A DNA stretch of 64,000 nucleotides. Source: Zerene cesonia. Taxonomy: Eukaryota > Arthropoda > Insecta > Lepidoptera > Pieridae. Positions 36,889 to 48,879 of the stretch are shown here, piece by piece (positions within the stretch are counted from its first letter, which is position 1; each line of letters begins with the position of its first letter). Position numbers and translations under genes: made by a program. The notes below the pieces were generated by a model. It was not told the origin of the DNA. It did not search any database and worked only from the letters and a program-made list of their open reading frames with translations. The stretch is from the NCBI RefSeq assembly GCF_012273895.1, contig NC_052109.1, positions 7,392,432 through 7,456,431 on the forward strand, written 5' to 3'.

Positions 36889-38543
36889 TCAGTTTCGTTG
36901 TTCTCGAAGATAATATGTCCCTCTGCAGGCTCATACTGCGCGCCGCTCTTCGCTGTACCATCTTCTGTGTTGTATGGGATCTTCACTTTGCCTCTCGCCC
37001 CCGCCGTCCTCATCACTTTCAACTCGTACGTCCCAACCGACTCCGTCAACTCATAGTCTCTTTGCGGGAACGAGAACACACCGGAATGATCGTCGTCCAA
37101 TATCACCACTGTGGCCATCGACGGCGAGGCTAAACATGCCCCCTTCGGAGTGCTTAAACGCACGAAGAAATGCTCGTCTTCCTCGAAAACTTCGTCATCT
37201 ATCACTTGAACGGTGAACTTCTTCTCTGTTTCGCCGTGCCCGAAAGTTAGAGAGCCTTGTGCTGCCACGTAATCGGAACCAGCTTCTGCTGTGCCGTCCT
37301 CTGTGGTATACTGAACAGTGACTTCTCCACTCAAGTCTCCGCCGCGTACGACTCTCACTTCGAAAGATCCACAGTTTTCCATAACTGTATAGTGGTCTGG
37401 GTCAAACCGTACATGTGGTCCTCTAGGTTCGACTGAGACAGAGCTCGACTCTCGTCTTTGTAGTTCAGCTTTTACTTCGCTTAAATCACTTTGCGCCCTC
37501 TCTGATATTTTACGTGATAAGTCACCGCCACCGGTCATTTTTCGTGTAGCTGCAACTCTATAAAATGCACGAGATTTTGGACCCCTTGACATCAACGTTT
37601 CTAATGCCATTCGCTCTACAGTTTCCAAGTCTTCTTCAGGATGCTGTTTTCTTAAGTCACGTAGTACTGATATATATTCTTTACGTGATTTTTCCAATTC
37701 CCGGCCTTCTTCATCATCTCCAAATTCGCAAGGCTTTAAAGCCATCTCTACCGAGCCGTCACCTTCAACCTCCACAATAACTCCTCGCTCATTGACACGG
37801 TATCCCTTTTTAAGATACTTATAAACCAAAAGCCTGCGGTCTGCTATATAGGCTGTTAAAACGGTAGCCGGGAAAAATAGAAACGTGACAGCACCTTCCC
37901 ATACTTCCACTTCACTCGGCGATATCACTGCCAAAATGAGATATAACCAAACGTAAGCAAATACAGACCAGGTTGCTGTTACCAGAAACACTCGCAGATG
38001 TTTAATTTTACGCACTTCCCCATCAGGGATGACGGATACGCAAATTGCAATGATGACAAACAAGTTATACGCAGCGGAACCCACGATAGTGCCTGGCCCT
38101 AAATCGCCAGCCTCGAAATTCTTCCCGGCTATTTCGATAACCGATAATAAAATCTCGGGGGCACTCGATCCAAGTGCCATCAGCGTCAAGTTGGCAACCG
38201 TTTCGTTCCACACTCGTACAACGACAATTTGATCGCTGCCATTTCGTCGCACGCGCACTTCTTTTTCCCTGGACGTGATGACTTCGATAGCGGCCATGAA
38301 TCTGTCTGACACGATGGATACACCGATGAAAAGATACATGAGGGATAAGAAGTAGAGGGTGCCGCGGATCGCGATATCGAGGGTCGGGACATCTTCGAGG
38401 GGCCGCCAAGCGGGAAGGACGAGCCCATCGCTGCACTGGAGAACGTGATGGGCGGTGGTGTTGCGCGGGGCAAGACGCGCGGAGGGCACCTCGGCGCGCG
38501 CCACCACGCAGCAAGCCGCGAGCGCGGCGAGCGCGGCCCGCAT
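36889..38543 (-). CDS. Calx: Na+/Ca2+ exchanger (Calx/NCX), large 5' coding exon, partial
   Basis: Plasma-membrane antiporter exchanging Na+ for Ca2+; this exon encodes about the first 551 residues. Seen, numbered from the ATG at 38543: an Ala/Cys-rich signal peptide (1-17), first membrane segment near 55-80, alpha-1 repeat with ALGSSAPE (123-130) and GSAAYN (155-160), two further membrane stretches (about 183-208 and 215-234), the XIP-like autoinhibitory stretch RRLLVYKYLKKGYR (236-249), the cytosolic loop, CBD1 (about 378-486, with the acidic Ca2+-binding run DDD at 483-485), then CBD2 from about 488, cut off after ETE. The frame stays open upstream to a TTG at 38561, but 38543 is the first ATG and gives a good signal peptide; an in-frame stop lies at 38640-38642. 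The exon ends at a GA/GTGAGT donor (GT at 38888 minus 2000, i.e. 36888-36887), leaving a split codon. Remaining exons, including the alpha-2 repeat, are not visible. Family assignment is very secure; the symbol follows the Drosophila orthologue. Confidence 0.96.
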
Positions 38544-38820
38544 GCCCTTTACCTTGCGCAATCCATGACACGACCGGCGCTGCCAAAGGCCGGCGCCCGA
38601 CTGAGCTACGCGCGAATTCGCTCCCTCTCCGTTAAGGCTTCAAACGCCACTGCGAGTTCGTCCTCACGTATCGCTGATGAAGTTTTATTACCGTCGTGGG
38701 CCGTAAAGATGGGCGGTTGAGGAAAAAACTTATTAGCGTCGTACGCATCTCGCGGACTTATTAAAAGTTAGTTTGGACTCGGGTAAATGGCAAGGCCGCG
38801 GTGCGGGGAGAATATTGAGT
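38544..38820 (-). promoter_or_regulatory. GC-rich, CpG-rich 5' region of Calx
   Basis: About 280 bases directly upstream of the ATG are much richer in G+C and CpG than the surrounding AT-rich DNA, grading out near 38820. They probably hold 5' UTR and either a promoter or the end of an upstream intron. No TATA box or transcription start could be assigned. Confidence 0.4.
38549..38566 (-). other. Short upstream ORF before the Calx start
   Basis: An ATG at 38566 (minus strand) opens five codons and stops at TAA (38551-38549), five bases before the Calx ATG. If this stretch is in the mRNA it would be a 5-codon uORF that could modulate translation. AAG/GTAAAG inside it also resembles a splice donor. 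Neither use is proven. Confidence 0.35.
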
Positions 38821-39578
38821 GTAATTAAGGTATATTGTAATTCCAAGGTTTATAAAATATATCCACGCCAACCGGCTACACGCTAACTAAATGTAAGTTA
38901 TTACATGGGTTGTTGATAGTTCCTGAGTTAACACGAATGCATAATTTATTATAATACACAGTTGTGTATTACCATAAATTATTCATGTAAAAAATCATAA
39001 TATGTTGTTGTTGCAAAATTATGATTCTTTAAATGCATTATTTTAGTTTATTCTATAATTATTTGCCTCTAGTTCGCGGGTTTTTGAAATAACAAATCTA
39101 CTGAATGAACACTATTTACGTAAATATTTTTAAACTAATGAATAACGTAAATTCAAAACCTTCGAAGTTAAATAATGCATCAATTTTTAAATCATATACT
39201 TAACTACTTACCTATCTAATTAACACAACAATATAATAAATATTTCTGCTAATATTATTAACCAAAATTACAACTGAAATAAAGTTGTTTGCGAGTTTTC
39301 ATATAAGAGTATTCAAGAGCTTTAAGAGCTGCATCTCAAGCGACATTCTACGTAATTCACAAATTTCAGTGCTGCACAAAATAAAGCTATCTATTACAGA
39401 AGTAAGACAACTAATTATGCCACCCGTTGTACACTTATCGCATGTAATATTTTATTCGGTTCTGAATGCAATTTCTAAGTACCCAATTGAGAAGGTGAAT
39501 AAACATAAGAGAAACTTAATTCGGGGCATCACTCACTTTCTTCTCGGGTATTTTGTAGTTATATGGATATCTATAGAA
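38821..39578. other. AT-rich stretch upstream of Calx
   Basis: No gene, promoter element or repeat recognised. The 100-codon open frame here starts at TTG and runs into a Helitron. Confidence 0.45.
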
Positions 39579-39774
39579 TCCTACTAATATTATAAATGCG
39601 AAAGTTTGTAAGGATGTGTGTTTGTTGCTCTTTTACGCAAATACTACGGAACCGATTGCAATGAAATTTGGTACGTAGACAGCTGGACAACTGGAATAAC
39701 ATATAGGCAACTTTTTATCCCAATATTCCTACGGGATACGGACTTACGCGGGTGAAACCGCGGGGCGCAGCTAG
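39579..39774 (+). mobile_element. Non-autonomous Helitron, type A
   Basis: A/TCCTACTAATATTATAAATG to CGGGTGAAACCGCGGGGCGC AGCTAG/T. Among the best-preserved copies. Confidence 0.87.
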
Positions 39775-40061
39775 TATCCTATAACTGTTTTAAATTTAAT
39801 GTATCCAATACATGCATCAATCATCTAACACTTTTATTTTATTAACAAGAGCCGGATCCGATTCCTGCTAAAGCACTTCATACGTTGTACGTTTACTTTA
39901 ATATTAGAAAATTGTAAAATAATATAACACGAATGAAACAAAATAATGCTATAATCGACACACACATTTTAATGACGTAATAACATCTCTGTTTAAAAAA
40001 AACATGATCTAAAATTAGTATTCCATAGATCATTGTTATTTAAATAATCACAAACTAACTT

Positions 40062-40235
40062 CTTGTATATAAAATTCCCGTGTCACAATTTTAGTTACTG
40101 ATCTCCTCCGAAACGGCTGGACCGATTCTTATGAAATTTTGTACACATATTGGGTATGTCTAAGAATCCGCCGACATCTATTTTTCATACCCCTAAATGA
40201 CAAGAGTAAGTAACAACGTTTGCCGGGTCAGGTAG
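40062..40235 (+). mobile_element. Non-autonomous Helitron, type C
   Basis: TCTTGTATATAAAATTCCCG start, TCCGAAACGGCTGGACCG core, GTTTGCCGGGTCAGGTAG end (GTAG in place of CTAG). Confidence 0.75.
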
Positions 40236-40310
40236 TTATAAATTTAAAAAATATAATATACTTCAATCGAACTCTTTGGAAATTAAAATGGGACTTAAAT
40301 TATAAATTTA

Positions 40311-40492
40311 CTAGCTGCACGCCCCGGCTCCGCTCGGGTAGTCTTTTATCGTAGCTGAAATAATATAAACTATCCTATTTTTAAGTTGGATCAAACTGCA
40401 CATGGTGTGCAAATTTGATTAAAATCGGTTTAGTAGTTTATGAGCCCATCGTGGACAAACAACGTGACACCTAATTTATGTATATTTAGGTA
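40311..40492 (-). mobile_element. Helitron-like element, type F (inverted)
   Basis: CTAGCTGCACGCCCCGGCTC left, CACATGGTGTGCAAATTTGA middle, GACAAACAACGTGACACC right. Confidence 0.72.
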
Positions 40493-40877
40493 ATTCACGT
40501 AATTCCAAAATAAATGAAAGACAATTAGTAATCAACCAAAAACGTTATAAATGTACAGACTATAGGGTAACAAAGTTAAAAATATTACTTTATCGAAATA
40601 TGGGGGAAGGTCCGGGTCCCAAGCCCCAGGTGGCATACCAAAAGGGGCGGCAGAAAGCGCGGAAAAATATAAAATATACTAAGATATTAAAATAGCGCGC
40701 AAAGTTTTTGAGACACAGCCTGGTGACGGACGGACAGACAGATGGACAGCAAACTAAATAATAGGGCACGTTTTCATTTTGGGTACGAAAAATGGGACGC
40801 TATAAACCAAGTAGGCCCCAGCCGATGAAAATCCACGCTACTGATAATGCAGATTAATAAATATAATACCTAGACTT

Positions 40878-41077
40878 TTAGAAATTAAAATTTTTTTGAC
40901 GGATTTTAAACGCGATTTATTCATTATATTATTAAACCGACGTTTCGAACACTTTACAGCGAGAGTTGTCACCGTGACCACCCGTTAAAAAGTCTTTAAT
41001 TTATAAATGTATAATACTATATATACTATTATATACATACTATATATACTCGCGTGAAATCAAACACAAGAAAATAC
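40878..41077 (+). mobile_element. Inverted-repeat element with 14-bp target duplication
   Basis: TAATACCTAGACTT flanks it exactly (40864-40877 and 41078-41091). It contains GACGTTTCGAACACTTTACA and the shared end AATCAAACACAAGAAAATAC; the right arm carries an extra TATATAC-rich insertion. Same family as 829-956 and 12518-12704. Confidence 0.82.
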
Positions 41078-41231
41078 TAATACCTAGACTTATGTTAGAG
41101 AAACCCAAGCAAGAAGCGCCGTCACCGCTAATGGAAGGGCAAACATCTTTAAATTAAGTGCTCTGGTATGCCACGAATGAATTTCATCCGACATTTTGTT
41201 TTACAACACAATTGTACGTGTATCATACTTA

Positions 41232-41416
41232 TCACATTAATATTAGAAATGTGAAAGTTTGTTTGTATGTTTGCCTGTTAATCACGCTGAAACTACTGAA
41301 CGGATGTTGATGAAATTTGGTATACAGGCTGACATGGGTGATAGGATGCGTTTTATGCCGATTAAATGCTACCTTAGGACTTTCAATATCTGGGCGGAGC
41401 CGGGACGAGCATCTAG
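41232..41416 (+). mobile_element. Helitron-like element, type G
   Basis: A/TCACATTAATATTAGAAATG start, CACGCTGAAACTACTGAACG core, GGGCGGAGCCGGGACGAGCA TCTAG/T end. Confidence 0.75.
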
Positions 41417-42782
41417 TACATTATAATATTAACTTTTTCTTTACAAATATGTATCTTAAATATTATTTAATTACAGTTTCATTTATTTGCTGTCGTAAAA
41501 TTGTTAAAAACCGACGCGAAAACGCGAGTCTACTAATTGTCGACTAGACTATAACAGACTATAAGAAAATACAAAATCGTTAGGGAGTTACGATGCGACA
41601 AACAAACACACCACACCCAAACACGTCAATCATATAATCGTCGTTTCTGCGTAAGGGTTTAAAAAAATATTAAATATAGCAAAAACCTCGTTAATTCAAG
41701 ATAATATTTTTACATCAAAAAGAATGATACATTTCGAATTCAACCCTCAAACCTGACATTATAAATCTAAAAGTGTCGACTTTTTGTAGCCTGCACCGCC
41801 TCGGCGCTCGTTAGGGGTCGTACCTCGGCTTGAAATTTAAATTCAAATATCTCGGGACCCTGTAATTGAACCAAAAATTAAATGCATTTCAAGGATAAAA
41901 TTGCAACTCTAGAGTAAAATAGTATTAATGTATATTGATTCTTAAAACCAGTTTTACAGTGGGAAGATTCACCATACGTTCCCATTTTCTGGATTTTTCT
42001 GGTACCTCTGAATTCAAAATTGTTTGATCAATGATTATAAGATACATTAATTGAAATCATAGTAATGTAGGTTAGGAGTTGTGATGTACGCGTGAGTAAG
42101 ATGGACATGCGTTTATTATCCACTTGAATTCATTGCAAATTGTCCAAAAAGAGTCAAGTTCCTTATAATTTCTGGGAAAATTACTTATGTATTAGGTACA
42201 TCATATATCTTTTACCCGGGTTACTTACTTGAGTTTTTAAATTTGCACAATGTACGAATAAACATTCGTAAGCTCTTATATAGTGTAGAAACATTTCCAA
42301 TTTATACACACTTACATGTACACCTGTGGGTTTGCTTACTCGTGTAGATGTGAGTGACCGGAATTATAGTAAACCAATTAATGTTCAGAACCCGTCGTGA
42401 CATTTCTTCATTGCCACAACGCGATATGAAGCTTTTATTGCAGCCACAACACGAAATTCGCGTCGTGGCTCTTATATTATACATAATAACAGAATTTTTT
42501 TGCTCAGTAATTTCACTCATTAAAAAAAGTTAAATTAAGAAGCTATTCATTAAACGCGACTGCCGAAACACCCGATATTGAGTTCGCAACACAGATAACA
42601 AAATACTGTTTGCAATAATTCAACCTGCCATATATCTTCGTACTGTATAATTGCGATACATTATTACTTAGAATATTTCCCATTATGGTTTGAAGGGCTC
42701 ATAAATTTCATCTAATGCGAATATTTCACACAGAGGGAATATTGTATTGGTAGATGTTTTACTTATGTATCTTATCTTTATG
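41417..42782. other. AT-rich stretch without gene
   Basis: No gene recognised. A short, more GC-rich piece at about 41795-41850 has no identifiable content. Confidence 0.45.
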
Positions 42783-43055
42783 TAAGAGCGAGCACTGAGC
42801 TGGTTCGACTGGCGGTAAGCGATCACCACCGCCCATAAATATTTGCAGATGTCGTGCCTGCTTTAAGAAAGGATGAGAAAAGGATTGGCAACGGGAATAA
42901 ACGCATGCATTAGAAATGGTAAAAACCAGAACTCCCCCCACTTATCGTACGTAACACTGTAGCATTCGCATGCTCAATGATGCAATGAACTTTTCTTTTT
43001 ATGGCAACATCCCCACAGAAAATCAGCGTGAAAACTATTTCATTGCACTACTGAC
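42783..43055 (-). repeat. CACCACCGCCC-family repeat
   Basis: CTGGCGGTAAGCGATCACCA, CGCCCATAAATATTTGCAG and GGATGAGAAAAGGATTGGC, then the CCCCACAGAAAATCAGCGTG segment at the far end. Confidence 0.65.
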
Positions 43056-43385
43056 CACATGTACCTTTACATGTCCCTTAAAGTTTGCATTGTCGCATAT
43101 AGGTAGCTACATTCATGAAAAGCCCTCCTAAAGAATATAAAAGTCGAAATACTACAGTCAGAACATAAGCGATCCTAAAGTTTATTGCCTAAATTGGAGA
43201 GCTCCAAACAAATGGGCTCCCTTAACGACCGTTCGATGTAATATCACCGTTTTACAACCCCACGAATATAACAGATTTTTACATTCGTATTGCTACACGT
43301 TACAGAGACATTTTTAGCGCAAGGGTATTTAGGGTTTGACGCCGTATATTGTGGAGTGGAGTTTTATGTATCGTATTCGATGGTT

Positions 43386-43437
43386 ATTCAAGTAAAACTT
43401 CTTATAATTGTCAAATTATAAGAAGTTTTACTTGAAT
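43386..43437. repeat. Perfect 24-bp inverted repeat with 4-nt loop
   Basis: Arms 43386-43409 and 43414-43437 (ATTCAAGTAAAACTTCTTAT... and its complement) are separated only by GTCA. It matches no other repeat in the window. Confidence 0.88.
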
Positions 43438-44604
43438 TCATAGAGCAGAGGGTTACCGCCACCTCTTACAGCAGACTTAGTATAATATTACTTTGCCTTT
43501 TCGCACCGTTATACCCTTATAGCAGGCTTATTGCGGAGTTAAAAGGAACATAATGTTATTAACGAAATCGTTTAGAAAACCCCAAAATGCTACATCAACT
43601 GCTGCCTTATAAATGAAAGGCAAAATATTTGGACAACTTTAAACCTTCGACGATTGCCCTGACTACCTAGGGGTTAACCAGAGACGTATTTTTGGAGCAT
43701 TTTTCGTATTGCTATTGCTTGTAACATGGTGTTTTATTACAGACTATCCAATACAATAAAGTTTCGAACCAATAATTCCTTAGGAATCTATACAAACTAT
43801 ATAACAGATACTAAAGGATATAGCTAGCTAGTGTATTAACGAACAATGGACCAAATTCGCATTTCCCTCCGCTTCGCTGGGATTTTATTACTTCAGAATG
43901 AACTTTTTGTCACTAGATCTTTAAAAGAATTCTAGTGCTCTTGAAGAGAATCGTTTGTGATACCGTTTTATTGTTTGAGACTTTCCTTACATCTATAATA
44001 TTGTAAAAGTTCTAGACGTTTGCTTAATTTTTGGAAAAAAGGCTTCTCCCTTTCTTACATTGAAAATTGCCTTCCTTATTGTGTTAATACTTATCTCATT
44101 GATTAATTCTGGCACATAACTTAGAAATAACCAATACCCTTTCACTTTTATATTTATAAAAGACTTCAGACGAGGTTGCTTTGTACCAACGTATATATAA
44201 TACAGTACACAAAAGACACAGAACACCAAATCGGCAGAAGAACTACTGAAGACGCATCTTTTAAGGCTAGATATTTAACGAATTAACTGGCAGTATTAGC
44301 TTTATTCGCAATGAAAAATAAGTCTTTAGATTGCAATATATGTAGGGTTATTGATCGCTGGTCCAGAATTCAAACTGGCTCATTAAATTGTCTCCTATCA
44401 CAAATGTTCTCCGAATTAAAACAGCTATTTTACGAACTTCTTGCATTTAAACAAGTATCTAAGCAAATAATATCCTATTTTAACTGAACAATAGTCAATA
44501 TTGCTAATATTTACCGTTGTTTCATTATTGCTACATAACTAGAACCTTAAAAAAATGATTTCTCTTGAAAAATATGTCTGAACTCTCCAGTGTAATTCTT
44601 TTTA

Positions 44605-44790
44605 AGTTGGCAAAGACTGGTGGGTCGCCTGATGGTAAGCGACCAGCACCGCCCATGAACATAATATGGCCTTACACTTCTGCAAATTGATTGCCAACTT
44701 TAAGGGATATGGTGTAAGGTTTATTGGAGAGAATAAAGGAAAGGACTGGAACGGAGGAGGACACGGGCCTCCGGCCCAGAACTTTGTCAT
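44605..44790 (-). repeat. CACCACCGCCC-family repeat
   Basis: GACTGGTGGGTCGCCTGATG, GTAAGCGACCAGCACCGCCC and GGGCCTCCGGCCCAG at its two ends. Confidence 0.68.
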
Positions 44791-45084
44791 CAATCAAAAT
44801 ACTCCCGGTTTAACTAAACATAATTTCCACGGGACTTAGCTATAACATTTGTTGAAGGTACCTACGCACTGAAGCCCCACAAATTCTGTGACCTCACGCC
44901 GTCTGCGGTAGACGACCACGCAATCTGCGCATTAAGCCGTGACGGAATTATCTAGAAATTTCCTGATTCAATACTTTATTATCACGTCACTTAATGCTCA
45001 GGGAACATTAGTCCGTGTGTTTTCATTATTCAGATGCAATTACTTTATTACATAAATAGGAGTGACTATTTCGATTAATTTTTA

Positions 45085-45250
45085 ACCGACGTTCATAAAA
45101 AGGAGAGAGAATTCGACAATTTTTTTTTCTTTGTTACTCGATAACTTAGTGGTTCTTCAAGCAATTGGCGTAATACTATTTGTGTTTTAAGAAATTTTTA
45201 TCATTTGGTCCCATTTTAAATCTGCAGTAATGAAAGTATCACTTTTCAAG
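45085..45250 (+). repeat. AACCGACT-family dispersed repeat
   Basis: TTTTTAACCGACGTTCATAA then GGAGAGAGAATTCG, and TTTGGTCCCATTTTAAATCT at the far end. Confidence 0.55.
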
Positions 45251-45883
45251 GACGTAAACTACACGCTAAACTCTTTACTAGGATTGGATGTTCTTCTAAA
45301 TTAGTTCCTTTCACATCTGAACTTAACCATTTTTAGATACTGACATCATGTCCCATAAATATTAAGTCCATATAAATCATATATATATAAATCGAAAGCT
45401 CTTTATGGGTAACTTTCCGTTACATAAACATAACACAGTTCTGTATCGCCTAGCATCCCATTTACATAACCCGACACAAGTAGACACCTATGTAAATCCA
45501 ACCCAGTACTTCGCACCTAACTGTCGATAACACTTAGTTGGATTGCAGTCAACTCTATTAGAGGGATGACTACTATCGATATAATACTCCTAAGTATGAT
45601 TGCATCCGTACAGAATAATTAATAAAAAATTATTTAGATAAATAACGACATTTCTAATATTAATAATGGCTTACAATATTAATACAATACGGTAAACCTT
45701 CCAATTTTTCTACTTTCATAGAGGTCAGATGAGTCCTGATATCTTGATCTCCTTCACGTATTAACTTGCACAGGAAATATATTTTTATACTGGTCGGATT
45801 ATCTTTATATAATATGACGTCAAAAGAGATGTCAAATTCGTTCAACCATAAACGCAATATCATAGAATAAAACAGGAAAAATG

Positions 45884-46084
45884 TTATCTTCCAAAGTATC
45901 TATATTTTACAAACGTAAGGCAACAAATTGTAGACGCTGATAGCTTGGCGCATTTGATACACACGCCATCTAAGTACTTGGCACAAATATCCGTGGTGTC
46001 GAATGCTAGACAAGTAAAGGAACATTCAATGATAAACAATCGATAAATTGAAATAGACATTACAGCATGAAAATAAGATAACAT
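45884..46084 (-). CDS. Doubtful small ORF, secreted Cys-rich peptide-like
   Basis: 66 codons from a true ATG. The first about 28 residues are hydrophobic enough for a signal peptide. The remainder has five cysteines (C-x7-C-x2-C-x8-C-C) and ends YFGR. It lies in a stretch without recognisable transposons. A second open frame, shifted by one base, follows 20 bp downstream (45660-45863, 67 codons). I recognise no family. It may be chance or a relic. Confidence 0.2.
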   Translation of the reverse strand: MLSYFHAVMSISIYRLFIIECSFTCLAFDTTDICAKYLDGVCIKCAKLSASTICCLTFVKYRYFGR

Positions 46085-46329
46085 TTTAGCATCTTCTTAT
46101 TTATACATTCTCGTCTCATTTATATACAATGGGATTGCTACATAGTATGGATTTTCAAACTAATAATATTATCATACCAAATTATTTTAAAAGCGTTTTA
46201 CAAATCTCTTTCTTGCTTTTAAAATCGCGAAATTAAGTTATAACTAGAATTATAATTACAGATTTTTCTGATCAAAGAAATAAGTAAAGAAAAGCTTTTA
46301 ATTCGTGTAATTAAGGTCATTCACAACTC

Positions 46330-46414
46330 CCCAAGGGGATATAATAGGGGATGAAAGTTTGTACCATGATAATTTATTTTGTCCCCGCGTGTGAAGCTGC
46401 GGGCAACAGCCTAG
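46330..46414 (+). mobile_element. Worn Helitron-type tail
   Basis: CCAAGGGGATATAATAGGGG ATGAAAG and GTGTGAAGCTGCGGGCAACA GCCTAG before T. Confidence 0.5.
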
Positions 46415-47098
46415 TATTACTGTAAAACAATAAACAAGTTCTACTATATATTATTACAACGTTTCCCCAACAACGCCACGAACTCTAATGGCAGCAAATA
46501 AATTAAGTCTATTTCTTTTAACTCCAACCCTACAGAACAGCGTGCGAAGCAATTTAGAGATTGCAAGAGGCTCGCACCAACTTATCTACCACTCCGATAC
46601 CGTAGTACTTATTAGATCCTGCAGATTACGCTGACTAATACCCGGGAATTGTCTGAAATTCTCGTCGGTAAATAATCCATGTTCGCCGTTTATTGATAGG
46701 TATTTTATTGCGTATTACCACACAGAACACAACGTGGGCTTAAACAGATATTTATGATACCGTTTCGTATAATCCTCAATACTCGGATTATGAAATCTGA
46801 GCCTTTCTAATTATAGAAATGCGAATGTGTTTATTTATTGTCTTTGTAATGCGACGAAATCTGTATCCGCAATAACTTACAAGCGGATATAAATAAAATG
46901 GCTGCCCCAAAAAATATCGCAACGCAATATAGGCTTTGTTACAGTGACATTTATCTGGCGAAGTATTCAGGTGGATCAAGCAATAAATGTAATGTACGCG
47001 CCGCAAACACTGGTATGTTACCCGCGCCTCGTTTCTTTTATAAGAGCGAGATGGCTTTAAAAATATTGGTTCTGCCCATTGTTGCGTATAACTAATTG

Positions 47099-47262
47099 CT
47101 AGCTGTTCGGCCCGGCCTCGCCCGGGGTACATATTAGCCTGTGCCATATTCATGCTTAGTGAAGTTCCAGCTTTCTGTTGGTGAAATAATTTTTGAAATC
47201 GGTCCAGTCGTTTTTGCGTAAAAACGTTACAAAAAAGCTACCTCTTCATAATATTAGTGTAT
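47099..47262 (-). mobile_element. Non-autonomous Helitron, type B (inverted)
   Basis: CTAGCTGTTCGGCCCGGCCT, then CGCCCGGGGTAC; TCTTCATAATATTAGTGTAT at the right. Confidence 0.72.
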
Positions 47263-47948
47263 ATTTTCTTCGCTAGGTTCACCGCTTGCAGTAAATGAGA
47301 TGTTATATGAGAATATATATGGTTCGTACATTATTTACCATTTTAACACAACTAAGCTGAGCAAAACATGTCAGACAGCTTTGAATGCTAAATTTTTTCA
47401 CAAGGGTCAGTCACTTGTTCCGAAAATTTAACAGTGTGTTTGAGAAATTTGAATGGTTTTATTGATTTTAGAAGTAACAATAAATATACAAATAATATAA
47501 GGTTATAAGGAAAAAAATGGTTGCCTGTAAAGTCGGTTTTAAGGGCGAAGATTTTACGTGACAACGTCTTTTTATCAGTAGAATATTTATTTATATGAAT
47601 ATTATTAAATTGCACAATAGGAACAAGGAATTGAATGAAAATAAGAATTGCACAAATTATAACTATAGAAAATATATTTTGTTTACTAAAAAGACAGAGA
47701 CAGAGACACAAGCACGCGCCGATTCAATGCGCCTAATTCTCTAGTACTGCGCGCGCAGCGGACCGATCATAGTTCGGTGACTCATCGTAACGTTACCGGG
47801 CGTTACACTTTTTCATGAGTGACTACGAGCCGCAACCTAATTTAAGACGTTGTCACGTCAAAAAATCCTGGTGATGCTAATCAGGATGATACAAATAGAA
47901 CAAAAACAATATTCGCAATGTGTATGCTATAAAAGAAACATCAGCTCA

Positions 47949-48154
47949 TCCTATTCCTACTAATATTATAAATGCGAAAGTTAGTAAGTATGTGTGTGTG
48001 TTTGTTACTCTTTCACGCAAAAACTACTGAACCGATTGCTATGAAATTTGGTACGTAGACAGCTGGACAACTGGAATAACATATAAGCAACTTTTTATCC
48101 CGCTATTCCTACGGGATACGAACTTACGGGGGTGAAACCGCGGGGCGCAGCTAG
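47949..48154 (+). mobile_element. Non-autonomous Helitron, type A
   Basis: A/TCCTATTCCTACTAATATTA start, GGGTGAAACCGCGGGGCGCA GCTAG/T end. Confidence 0.86.
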
Positions 48155-48879
48155 TTATATCATATATGTAAAAGTGTGTGATGTTTGATGAATATTTGTT
48201 TCTCAATCAGACAAAAACGACTGATTATATCTAAACGAAATTTTGCACAGTTAAATATTAAAGTCTGGATTAGCACATAGGCTGTTTCACAATTATAAGC
48301 AACGGGTTAGTTACAATCTAAGCGGTCATTCACTGAAGCCTTATTAACCTACTTTTGCGTATATAATTTCCTCATAAGGAAATCTTTTGAAATTGTCCCC
48401 TATACTCGACTTGTCAAGATCATACAAGCCTTCTGAACGCTATATTTAATTCGGTGTAGATAAACTATTATCAGATATGAATAACTCAGAAATCTCGACG
48501 GTATATTCTATCATTTTGAGGTCTTATTGTGAAATTATTATAAGAACAAAATTACTGATGTTCTGCTTTCGTTACAGCTATAAAAGCATGTTTTTTTTTA
48601 AATTCATACATTCATTATACTACCTACACTACCACGTCTTTACTCGCAAGATATCCTGATAAAAGATAACTCATGTACTATCCCAACATCTAATACTAAC
48701 CGTAAAAACACTTCTAAAATATGTATATCCAGATATTTTGATGCAAACAAACTGCCATTTGTGTAGGTCTTGTAAAATGTATGTTTCCTTCCTATTTGTG
48801 TGCGATAAAGCGATTCATTATTTAATTCATTCATTCAATCTTTCATTCATTAAAGTAACAAGCATCCTTTCCACAATGA

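Noticed and set aside
38544..38561. TTG at 38561 as the Calx start
   Set aside because: The ATG at 38543 gives a proper signal peptide; TTG starts are not expected here.
36832..38720. Several plus- and minus-strand frames of 60-170 codons overlapping the Calx exon
   Set aside because: Shadows of a GC-rich exon in other frames; no independent protein features.
45884..45895. C-terminal YFGR as an amidated neuropeptide signal
   Set aside because: A lone FGR without flanking processing sites or precursor structure is too weak.
46788..47153. 121-codon minus-strand frame
   Set aside because: Runs through a Helitron end and has no protein-like features.
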